This document shows positions 1-6,646 of a stretch of 64,000 bases of DNA, in pieces (positions within the stretch are counted from its first letter, which is position 1; the number at the start of each line of letters is the position of its first letter). The stretch comes from Hydrogenophilaceae bacterium (GTDB taxonomy: Bacteria; Pseudomonadota; Gammaproteobacteria; Burkholderiales; Thiobacillaceae): contig JANJWO010000009.1 of NCBI GenBank assembly GCA_024709485.1, forward strand, positions 1-64,000, written 5' to 3'. Position numbers and translations under genes: made by a program. The notes under the pieces are model-generated. The model saw only the letters and a program-made list of their open reading frames with translations, was not told the DNA's origin and ran no database searches.

Positions 1-66
1 GCCGACCTGCCGCCGATTCCGGCCAGCTTCGACGCCCCCACGACTTCGCAGGAAGAACGACCATGA
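1..66 (+). CDS. C-terminal tail of a conjugation gene (partial)
   Basis: The first frame of the window is open from base 1 and ends at a TGA at 64-66, giving a 21-residue tail (ADLPPIPASFDAPTTSQEER plus P). The TGA overlaps the ATG of trbL as ATGA, so the two genes are translationally coupled. In RP4/Tn4371-type clusters the gene before trbL is trbJ or a small TrbK-type entry-exclusion lipoprotein. Too little is visible to choose between them. Confidence 0.6.
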   Translation, partial: ADLPPIPASFDAPTTSQEERP

Positions 67-1430
67 ACGACGTCGCCATCATCGACCGTTTCCTCATCGT
101 CTTCTCCACCTACATCGACTCGGGCTTTGGCCTGCTGCGGGGTGAAGTTGCTTTCCTGACCGCCACGCTGGTGGCGATCGACATGACCCTGGCCGGGCTC
201 TACTGGGCGCTGGGGCACGCCACCGGCCAGGGTGAGGACGTGATGGCCAAGCTCATCCGCAAGGTGCTCTACGTCGGCGCCTTCGCCTACATCATCGGCA
301 CCTTCAACTGGCTCTCCGGCATCGTGTTTCGATCCTTCGCTGGCTTGGGCCTGACGGCTTCCGGTTCGACCCTGAGCATGGAGACCTTCCTGCAGCCGGG
401 GCGCCTCGCCAAGACCGGCATTGACGCTGCGGCGCCCATCCTGCAGCAGATCAGCGAGATGGCCGGCTTCCCGGAGGTGTTCATCAACATCGCACCCATC
501 GTCGTGATGTTCCTTGCGTGGCTGATCGTCATCGTGTGCTTCTTCGTGCTGGCGGTGCAGCTTTTCGTCACGCTGATCGAGTTCAAGCTGACCACGCTTG
601 CCGGCTTCGTGCTGGTGCCGTTCGCGCTCTGGAATAAGACCGCGTTCCTCGCCGAAAAAGTGCTCGGCAACGTGGTGTCCTCGGGCATCAAGGTGCTGGT
701 GCTGGCGGTGATCGTGGGTATTGGTACGGGGCTGTTCGCCGAATTCCAGGTCACGCCCAATGAACCCTCCGTCGACCACGCGCTGGTGGTGATGCTGGCC
801 TCGCTCGCCATGCTTGCGCTCGGCATCTTCGGACCTGGCATCGCCACTGGCCTGGTGTCCGGGGCGCCGCAGCTTGGCGCGGGTGCGATGGCCGGTGCAG
901 CGTTGGGCGCGGCCGGTACTGCCGTCGCGGTCGGTGCTGCCGCAACCGGCGTAGGCAGCGCGGTTGTGGCCGGGGCGCGCATAGCACCAGCCGCCGCCAA
1001 GATGGCCGCCAGTGGCGCGCGTGCCGCTGCCTCGACCGCAGGCAGTGCGCGGTCGGCATATCAAGCTGGTTCCGCCGCAGCCGGCAGTGGTCTCAAGGGC
1101 GCCGCAGCCGGCTTGGGCAACGTCGCCAAGACCGGTGCGCAGGCAGTCGGCCGGAAGGCCGCCGCCGGTATGCGCTCCATCGGGCAGCGTGCGGCTGCCG
1201 CTTTCCGTTCTGACGATGCGGGGCCGGTATCCGGTGGCGCCGCCGCACCAGGCCAATCCACCTTCGGCGAAGCCAATGCCGGCGCTGCTGACCAGCAACC
1301 CGCCTGGGCCAAGCGCCTTCACCGCCGACAGCAGATCAACCATGCCGCCACGACCGCCGCCCACACGCTGCGTGGAGGTGACGGCGGTGGTTCGAGCAGC
1401 GGCCCGAGCTTGCACGATTCCAACTCATAA
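63..1430 (+). CDS. trbL: Conjugal transfer protein TrbL (VirB6-like inner-membrane channel)
   Basis: A 455-residue polytopic inner-membrane component of the P-type (RP4/Tn4371-like) type IV secretion system, the counterpart of VirB6. Roughly residues 25-260 carry six or so hydrophobic segments, including one near 145-175 (IVVMFLAWLIVIVCFFVLAV). From about residue 265 onward the protein is a low-complexity Ala/Gly/Ser-rich tail of about 190 residues, typical of TrbL. The ATG at 63 overlaps the upstream stop codon, and trbF follows after 12 bases behind an AAGGAG-like site. Family and position in the trb order agree, so the call is firm. Confidence 0.95.
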   Translation: MNDVAIIDRFLIVFSTYIDSGFGLLRGEVAFLTATLVAIDMTLAGLYWALGHATGQGEDVMAKLIRKVLYVGAFAYIIGTFNWLSGIVFRSFAGLGLTASGSTLSMETFLQPGRLAKTGIDAAAPILQQISEMAGFPEVFINIAPIVVMFLAWLIVIVCFFVLAVQLFVTLIEFKLTTLAGFVLVPFALWNKTAFLAEKVLGNVVSSGIKVLVLAVIVGIGTGLFAEFQVTPNEPSVDHALVVMLASLAMLALGIFGPGIATGLVSGAPQLGAGAMAGAALGAAGTAVAVGAAATGVGSAVVAGARIAPAAAKMAASGARAAASTAGSARSAYQAGSAAAGSGLKGAAAGLGNVAKTGAQAVGRKAAAGMRSIGQRAAAAFRSDDAGPVSGGAAAPGQSTFGEANAGAADQQPAWAKRLHRRQQINHAATTAAHTLRGGDGGGSSSGPSLHDSNS

Positions 1431-1442
1431 GGAGAACAAACC

Positions 1443-2147
1443 ATGCGATTCAAGCGACCGCAGGTGCGCTATGCCGATACGCCGCAGCCCGCCACTCCAT
1501 ACCAATCCGCCGCGCAGGTGTGGGACGAGCGCATCGGTTCGGCCCGCGTGCAGGCAAAGAACTGGCGGCTGATGGCCTTCGGTTGTCTGGTGCTTGCGTT
1601 GTTGATGGCCGGTGGCTTGGTCTGGCGCTCTGCGCAGTCCATCGTCACGCCCTATGTGGTGGAGGTGGACCAGGCAGGCCAGGTCCGCGCCGTCGGCGAA
1701 GCCGCCACGCCGTACCGGCCGAACGATGCGCAGATCGCCTACCACCTGGCGCACTTCGTCACGCTGGTTCGCTCGCTGTCGATTGATCCCATCGTCGTGC
1801 GGCAGAACTGGTTCGATGCCTACGACTACACCACCGACCGCGGCGCGGGTGTGCTCAACGAGTACGCCCGCACCCATGACCCGTTCGCGCGCGTCGGCAA
1901 GGAGTCGGTCACGGTGCAGATTATCAGCGTCGTGCGTGCAAGTGATGCGTCGTTCAACGTGCGCTGGACTGAGCAGCGCTTCGTCAATGGCGCGCCGGCC
2001 GGCACCGAGCGCTGGAATGCCGTGATTTCCACCGTCCTGCAAACCCCGCGCACCGAGCAACGGTTGCGCAAGAACCCACTGGGTATCTACGTCAACGGCC
2101 TGTCGTGGAGCCGGGAACTCGATGCCAACGAAGGAGCCAAGCCATGA
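1443..2147 (+). CDS. trbF: Conjugal transfer protein TrbF (VirB8-like)
   Basis: A 234-residue bitopic assembly factor of the mating-pair-formation channel, equivalent to VirB8. It has a short cytoplasmic N-terminus, one membrane segment at about residues 43-60 (FGCLVLALLMAGGLVW), then a periplasmic domain containing the family pattern of an NTF2-like fold (VEVDQAGQVRAVG, later WNAVISTVLQTP and NPLGIYVNGLSWSREL). A ribosome-binding site (AAGGAG) lies 8 bases before the ATG. The stop codon overlaps the trbG start (ATGA), so it is part of one polycistronic trb operon. Confidence 0.95.
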   Translation: MRFKRPQVRYADTPQPATPYQSAAQVWDERIGSARVQAKNWRLMAFGCLVLALLMAGGLVWRSAQSIVTPYVVEVDQAGQVRAVGEAATPYRPNDAQIAYHLAHFVTLVRSLSIDPIVVRQNWFDAYDYTTDRGAGVLNEYARTHDPFARVGKESVTVQIISVVRASDASFNVRWTEQRFVNGAPAGTERWNAVISTVLQTPRTEQRLRKNPLGIYVNGLSWSRELDANEGAKP

Positions 2148-3136
2148 ACCCGTCTTTCCGCTTTTACGCTTTCGTGTTGACGCTTGCAGCGTTGTCGGGC
2201 TGCGCCACGCAGGGCACGCCGCCACCGGCCATCTCACTCGATGAACCGGTGCAGGCCCAGCCGTTGGCCGAACTGCCCAAGCCAGTCGAAGTGGTCGAGG
2301 TGCCGAAGGTGCTGCCAATGTTGGCGCAGATGAAACCGCTGCCCGAGGGCAACGAGGCCAAGACGGCACCAGAACCGGCCGATGAAAAGCTCCGGGTCTC
2401 GCGTGCCAATGCCGAGGCGCGCATTGCGCCCACGCGCGAGGGCTACGTCAACGCCATTCAGGTCTGGCCCTTCACCGATGGCGCGCTGTATCAGGTCTAT
2501 GCGGCGCCGGGACGGGTGACGGTGATTTCTCTCCAACCCGGCGAGGAACTGGTGACGGTCGCCGCTGGGGATACGGTGCGCTGGATCGTCGGTGACACCT
2601 CAAGCGGCACTGGTGATGCGCTACGCGTCAGCGTGCTGGTCAAGCCAATCCGCTCGGGCCTCAAGACCAATCTGGTTATCACTACCAGTCGGCGCACCTA
2701 CCTGATCGAGCTGACCTCGACCGAACGTGCCTGGATGGCTTCGGTGTCGTGGGAATACCCGAAGGATCGGATGCTGGCATTGCAACGCCAGGCACAGGCC
2801 GCGCAGGCGATAACGCCGATCGACACTGGACTGTCGTTGGAGAAGATTCGCTTCCGCTATGCAATCAGCGGCAGTACGCCGCCGTGGAAACCGCTACGCG
2901 CCTTCGATGACGGCGAGAAGGTCTACATCCAGTTCCCTCCGGGCATCGCTCAGGGCGAGCTGCCGCCGCTGTTCGTAATTGGCTCGCAGGGCGATGGCCA
3001 ACTGGTGAACTACCGTTTCCGTTCGCCGTACTACATCGTGGATCGACTGTTCGGCGCGGGCGAACTGCGCCTGGGTGGAGACAAGGGCAACGTGGTGCGC
3101 ATCGAGCGCACGGACGGCATAGCGCGGGGGAACTGA
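2144..3136 (+). CDS. trbG: Conjugal transfer protein TrbG (VirB9-like outer-membrane complex)
   Basis: A 330-residue VirB9/TrbG protein that builds the outer-membrane core of the conjugation channel with TrbI. The start at 2144 is chosen because ATGA overlaps the trbF stop and because it gives a clean lipoprotein signal ending in LAALSGC (Cys20). The N-terminal third is Pro-rich; the C-terminal VirB9 domain is recognisable from SWEYPKDRM through IRFRYAISGSTPPWKPLRAFDDGEKVYIQFP to the end. trbI begins two bases after its stop codon. A longer reading from 2105 would run inside trbF and lose the signal sequence. Confidence 0.95.
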   Translation: MNPSFRFYAFVLTLAALSGCATQGTPPPAISLDEPVQAQPLAELPKPVEVVEVPKVLPMLAQMKPLPEGNEAKTAPEPADEKLRVSRANAEARIAPTREGYVNAIQVWPFTDGALYQVYAAPGRVTVISLQPGEELVTVAAGDTVRWIVGDTSSGTGDALRVSVLVKPIRSGLKTNLVITTSRRTYLIELTSTERAWMASVSWEYPKDRMLALQRQAQAAQAITPIDTGLSLEKIRFRYAISGSTPPWKPLRAFDDGEKVYIQFPPGIAQGELPPLFVIGSQGDGQLVNYRFRSPYYIVDRLFGAGELRLGGDKGNVVRIERTDGIARGN

Positions 3137-3138
3137 GC

Positions 3139-4428
3139 ATGAGCCAGGACGACACCCCCGACCTTGTCACGCCGCAGACAGGCAAGGTGGCTCCAGAGAC
3201 GGTGGCGCTGCGCGCCCAGCCACGGCCGGTAACACGCCTGAACCGGCGTACATTGGCGATCCTGGTCGGCAGCCTCGCCATGGCCGTGCTGGGCGCCACG
3301 ATGTGGTCACTGCAACCGCGCAAGCGCAGTGCGAGCGAACAGACCGAGCTTTATAACGTAGATCGGGTGTCGCGCTCGGAAGGGCTGGACCAGCTTCCGG
3401 CCGATTACTCCAAACTGCCGCAGGCCTTGCCACCGCATGTGCTAGAGCTGGGGCCGCCGCTGCCGGGCGACTTGGGGCCGGCCATTGTGAAATCGCAGCA
3501 GCCAGTGGCACCCACCTACACGCCACCCGGCCACGCTCCGGCGAATGCCGAGCACGATGCACAGCGCAAGGAGGCGGAAGCGGCGGCGGGCGCGTCGGTG
3601 TTCTTCCGTTCCAGCAACCAGCGCGCCGCTGCCACACCGACACAAGCGACTGGTACTGCGCCGGTATCCGGTCTTGCTGGCTTCGATCCGATGGCCGCAG
3701 GGCCGGCCTCGACAGCAGCTCAGCCGGCCGACCCGACCGCTGTGCAGAACCGGCAAGACCAGAAAGAGGCGTTCCTGAAAGCCGGTTCCACGGAAACTCG
3801 TAATTCCGGGAATCTGAAAATTCCTACTTCGCCGTATCAGGTGATGGCCGGGACGGTGATCGCTGGCGCGCTGGTTACTGGCATCAAGTCGGATTTGCCA
3901 GGCGACGTGATTGCCACGGTGACGGAGCCGGTCTATGACACGGCTACCGGTAAGTTTCTGCTGATCCCGCAAGGCTCGCGCATCCTCGGCCGTTACAACA
4001 GCCAGGTGAGTTACGGGCAAAGCCGGGTGCAGGTGGTATGGAATCGGATCATCCTGCCCGACACGTCTTCGCTGACGCTGGACAACCTGGCTGGTGCCGA
4101 CCCTGCCGGCAACTCCGGACTGGAGGATGGCGTCGATTGGCATTGGGATCGCATCTTTTCCGGCGCGGCACTGACGACGCTGCTGGGTGTCGGTGCCGAA
4201 CTGGCCGCGCCGGAGAACCGCCAGAACGGCGATCGCGTCATCAACGCCGGACGCAACAGCTTGCAGGACAGTGTGAACCAGGTCGGCCAGGAGATGACCC
4301 GGCGCAACCTCAACATCCAGCCCACGTTGACGGAGCGGCCGGGCCTGCCGGTGCGCATCATCGTCAATCGGGATCTGGTGCTGCGGCCCTATCAGCCGCT
4401 GTTCTTCAATCGGGGGACTTCGCGATGA
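3139..4428 (+). CDS. trbI: Conjugal transfer protein TrbI (VirB10-like)
   Basis: A 429-residue VirB10 homologue that spans the inner membrane and periplasm and couples ATP-driven steps to the outer-membrane pore. One membrane segment lies at about residues 35-56 (TLAILVGSLAMAVLGATMW). It is followed by a Pro/Ala-rich periplasmic linker and the beta-barrel VirB10 domain from about residue 225 (SPYQVMAGTVIAGALVTGI, then DTATGKFLLIPQGSRILGRY and VNRDLVLRPY near the C-terminus). It ends in ATGA overlap with the DUF2274 gene. Length and motifs are normal for the family. Confidence 0.96.
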   Translation: MSQDDTPDLVTPQTGKVAPETVALRAQPRPVTRLNRRTLAILVGSLAMAVLGATMWSLQPRKRSASEQTELYNVDRVSRSEGLDQLPADYSKLPQALPPHVLELGPPLPGDLGPAIVKSQQPVAPTYTPPGHAPANAEHDAQRKEAEAAAGASVFFRSSNQRAAATPTQATGTAPVSGLAGFDPMAAGPASTAAQPADPTAVQNRQDQKEAFLKAGSTETRNSGNLKIPTSPYQVMAGTVIAGALVTGIKSDLPGDVIATVTEPVYDTATGKFLLIPQGSRILGRYNSQVSYGQSRVQVVWNRIILPDTSSLTLDNLAGADPAGNSGLEDGVDWHWDRIFSGAALTTLLGVGAELAAPENRQNGDRVINAGRNSLQDSVNQVGQEMTRRNLNIQPTLTERPGLPVRIIVNRDLVLRPYQPLFFNRGTSR

Positions 4429-4688
4429 GCACTACGCGCAAGCTGCGGCTGGGGCCGCTGCCCAAGACCGAGAGCATCAAGCTGACCTTCACGTGCCCGA
4501 CCAGCCTCAAGGCGGACCTCGACCGCTACGCCGCGCTGCATGCGCAGACCTATGGCGAAACAGTCGATGCGGCAACGCTGATCCCGCACATGCTTGAGGC
4601 GTTCATGGTCAGAGATCGAGGGTTCCGGCGACAAAAGGAGGAGGGCGGACGGGGTCCTTCGCGTACTCCAGCATCGGAAGGGCGCTGA
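4425..4688 (+). CDS. DUF2274 family protein of trb-type conjugative elements
   Basis: An 87-residue basic protein with no membrane segment. Its core (KLTFTCPTSLKADLDRYAAL, then ETVDAATLIPHMLEAFMVRDRGF) matches the DUF2274 family that regularly follows trbI in Tn4371-like elements; the function is unknown. The arrangement of an N-terminal strand followed by two helices looks ribbon-helix-helix-like, so a regulatory or DNA-binding role is possible but only an inference. The start overlaps the trbI stop (ATGA), so it is the last gene of the trb operon and the last convincing gene of the element. Confidence 0.85.
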   Translation: MSTTRKLRLGPLPKTESIKLTFTCPTSLKADLDRYAALHAQTYGETVDAATLIPHMLEAFMVRDRGFRRQKEEGGRGPSRTPASEGR

Positions 4689-5170
4689 GGATTGTTTTGG
4701 GATTTCTATAAGTTGTTGTTGTCGTAGTCTAGCTACGACCGAATGCGCTTTCTCAAGTCACTGGTGGTCGGCCACAGGGCGGGGCGGGAATGGCAGGATT
4801 CGCTGAACAGCAAAGATGGCGATCTGACCGAATATTCTTGTGGATATGTGCAGGCTAACGCCGATTGCCGAGTCACGTCCTTCATTGAAGGGGCTATTGG
4901 CTGGGTTCAGTGCCGCATTGCGTAATGCACCGATGACGGCAGTTCTCGCAAATTGGATTGCGTTGCCATGCGAAGGGCTGAAGTTTGGTCCTACGTCCGG
5001 TATGATGTGCGTTGGTTGACAATGGTGTTGCCAGAGTTGCCGCCCCGCAAATCGCTCCATCTCCCGCGCCAGCAAAAGATGTGCGCTTCTTACGGTAAAA
5101 GTGACGGTAACGCCTTATGTTGATCACAGTCAATCCCTTTAACCACGCGGGTTTAGGCGACCTGTTGATG

Positions 5171-5185
5171 ATCGAGTGGGAATGA
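5171..5185 (+). other. Candidate attachment site: guaA 3'-end-like sequence
   Basis: ATCGAGTGGGAATGA reads in frame as Ile-Glu-Trp-Glu-stop, the conserved C-terminal end of GMP synthase (GuaA), but no guaA gene precedes it. Conjugative elements that use the 3' end of guaA leave such a duplicated tail at their far end. Its place, between the trb genes and a terminator that could originally have served guaA, fits attR. The match is visible in the sequence; the role as an attachment site is inference, and the 15 bases alone could be chance. Confidence 0.45.
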
Positions 5186-5205
5186 TCGGGGAGAAGGGCA
5201 AGCAG

Positions 5206-5236
5206 TGGGCGGCTGTCTTGGCATGCCGCCCATTTT
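5206..5236 (+). terminator. Rho-independent terminator
   Basis: Arms TGGGCGGC (5206-5213) and GCCGCCCA (5225-5232) form a perfect 8-base stem with an 11-base loop, followed by TTTTCTT. It is oriented for plus-strand transcripts. It lies 20 bases after the guaA-like stop codon, where a guaA terminator would be expected. Confidence 0.75.
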
Positions 5237-5251
5237 CTTGCCTCGCATTTA

Positions 5252-5279
5252 ATTTAACATAATATACATTATGCGAAGT
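5252..5279 (-). other. dif site (XerC/XerD chromosome dimer resolution site)
   Basis: Read on the minus strand, the 28 bases are an XerC arm ACTTCGCATAA, a central region TGTATA and an XerD arm TTATGTTAAAT. The central region and XerD arm are identical to Escherichia coli dif, and the whole site differs from it at only three of the first four positions. Those first bases are the variable part among proteobacterial dif sites. This places the window at the replication terminus. The site is 16 bases beyond the terminator at 5206-5236 and about 560 bases beyond the last trb-operon gene. Confidence 0.93.
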
Positions 5280-5362
5280 TACCAACGGGAAACCGGGGGC
5301 AAGACTGCTCAAGATTTGGGCGCTCTCCACCCCTGAAAACCCGTTGCGCAAACTGGCCCCGC

Positions 5363-5467
5363 TTAGGGATTCGACACGGTTTCGGTTTCGGAGTCGTTCG
5401 GCTCGTCTGGAATGCGAAACTGCTTGCCGACGACAACGGTGTCTTGGACTGCGCGCGGGTTAGCCAT
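5363..5467 (-). CDS. Possible 34-residue reading frame, unknown
   Basis: An ATG at 5467 opens MANPRAVQDTVVVGKQFRIP and continues with an acidic, Glu/Thr/Asp-rich end to a TAA at 5363-5365. The third codon positions are GC-rich, like a real coding segment, but the peptide matches no family I recognise. It may be a remnant of an older gene beside dif rather than a working gene. Confidence 0.2.
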   Translation of the reverse strand: MANPRAVQDTVVVGKQFRIPDEPNDSETETVSNP

Positions 5468-5532
5468 TCAAAGAACTCATCGGCAAGTGCGGCAGCGGTG
5501 ACGGAGCGCAATGTCGAAACCGGATGCATAAT

Positions 5533-5567
5533 TTCCTCGCTGAAGGAAATTCCTCGCTGAAGGGAAA
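5533..5567. repeat. Two tandem 17-18-base repeats before the EamA gene
   Basis: TTCCTCGCTGAAGGAAA (5533-5549) is followed at once by TTCCTCGCTGAAGGGAAA (5550-5567). The second copy contains the GAAGGGA ribosome-binding site for the gene starting at 5571, so the duplication places a second weaker copy upstream. Confidence 0.7.
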
Positions 5568-5570
5568 TAG

Positions 5571-6617
5571 ATGAGTGCTTCCAATCCTGTTTGGCTCGCA
5601 CTGCTGTCGGCCGCGTCGTTTGGCGCAAGCACGCCTTTCGTCAAGCTGTTGGCGGGAGAACTCCCGCCGCTTGTGCTTGCGGGCTTGCTCTATGCCGGCT
5701 GCGGCCTTGGTCTGGCGGCAATCCGGCTTGTGCGCGACCGCGGTTGGCAATCCGGCGGGCTGTCCGAGGGGGAATGGCGCTGGTTCGGCGCAGCCATCGT
5801 CTTCGGTGGCGTGTTGGGGCCGGTGCTGCTGGTGTTCGGCCTGACGCGGATCGAGGCCAGCGCCGCCTCGCTCCTGCTCAACCTCGAGGCGGTTTTCACG
5901 GCGCTGCTGGCCTGGATCATATTCAGGGAAAACGCCGGCCGGCGCGTTGTGCTCGGCATGCTGCTCATCGCCGCCGGCGGCGCGGCGCTGGCCTGGCCTG
6001 CCGCCGGCGCCAAGGCTCCCGATTGGATCGGCCTCCTGGCCATCGCTGCCGCCTGCCTGTGCTGGGGTATCGACAACAATCTGACGCGCCGCGTCTCGGC
6101 TTCGGACGCCCTGTTCATTGCCGGCGCCAAGGGCCTGGCTGCCGCAGCGGTCAACCTTGCCCTCGCCTTTGCCTTGGGCGCCGCCCTGCCCGCCTGGCCT
6201 GCCACAGGCGCCGCCCTGACAGTCGGCTTCATCGGCTATGGCTTGAGTCTCGTGCTTTTTGTCGTGGCCTTGCGCGGGCTGGGCTCGGCACGCACCGGCG
6301 CCTATTTCTCCACCGCGCCCTTCATCGGCGCGGCGGTTTCCCTATTGCTGCTGAACGAGCCCACGCCTGCCCCCTTCTGGTTCGCGGCCGGCCTCATGGG
6401 CCTGGGCGTCTGGCTGCACCTGACCGAATACCACGTTCATGAGCATACGCATGAAGCGCTGGAACACGCGCATCGCCATGTGCACGATGCGCATCACCAG
6501 CATGCGCATGATTTCGCGTGGGACGGCCGGGAACCGCACAGCCATTCGCACCGCCACGCCAGCGTCACGCACAAACATCCGCATTATCCCGACATCCACC
6601 ATCGCCATGAGCACTGA
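5571..6617 (+). CDS. EamA/DMT-family transporter with a histidine-rich C-terminal tail
   Basis: A 348-residue inner-membrane carrier of the drug/metabolite transporter superfamily. Two EamA repeats give about ten membrane segments over residues 1-285 (typical pieces are ASAASLLLNLEAVFTALLAW and TGAYFSTAPFIGAAVSLLLL). The last 60 residues form a cytoplasmic tail with about 24 histidines in HxH and HH patterns (HVHEHTHEALEHAHRHVHDA). Such tails bind Zn, Ni or Co in metal transporters. The substrate is unknown; metal handling is an inference supported only by the tail and by the nearby copper genes. GAAGGGA before the ATG supports the start. Confidence 0.85.
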   Translation: MSASNPVWLALLSAASFGASTPFVKLLAGELPPLVLAGLLYAGCGLGLAAIRLVRDRGWQSGGLSEGEWRWFGAAIVFGGVLGPVLLVFGLTRIEASAASLLLNLEAVFTALLAWIIFRENAGRRVVLGMLLIAAGGAALAWPAAGAKAPDWIGLLAIAAACLCWGIDNNLTRRVSASDALFIAGAKGLAAAAVNLALAFALGAALPAWPATGAALTVGFIGYGLSLVLFVVALRGLGSARTGAYFSTAPFIGAAVSLLLLNEPTPAPFWFAAGLMGLGVWLHLTEYHVHEHTHEALEHAHRHVHDAHHQHAHDFAWDGREPHSHSHRHASVTHKHPHYPDIHHRHEH

Positions 6618-6646
6618 GCCCAGCTCCGCGCCTTGATCCTGGCGGC

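Larger units (their letters stand above)
4689..5570. other. 882-base non-coding junction between the conjugative element and the chromosome
   Basis: No convincing gene lies here. Base composition is clearly lower in GC than on either side, as is common at element ends. A 7-base inverted repeat, GTCGTAG and CTACGAC around TCTAG (4721-4739), stands just past the last element gene and may end the trb transcript, though it lacks a T-run. Further right are a guaA-like tail, a terminator, a dif site and a short minus-strand reading frame, listed separately. A minus-strand stretch starting at 5527 (MHPVSTLRSVTAAALADEFF) looks faintly like the start of a tyrosine recombinase but soon degenerates, so it is not called as a gene. 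Confidence 0.7.

Noticed and set aside
4743-4925. 60-residue plus-strand frame after the DUF2274 gene
   Set aside because: Codon use is unlike the neighbours, there is no ribosome site, and no known family; treated as non-coding junction.
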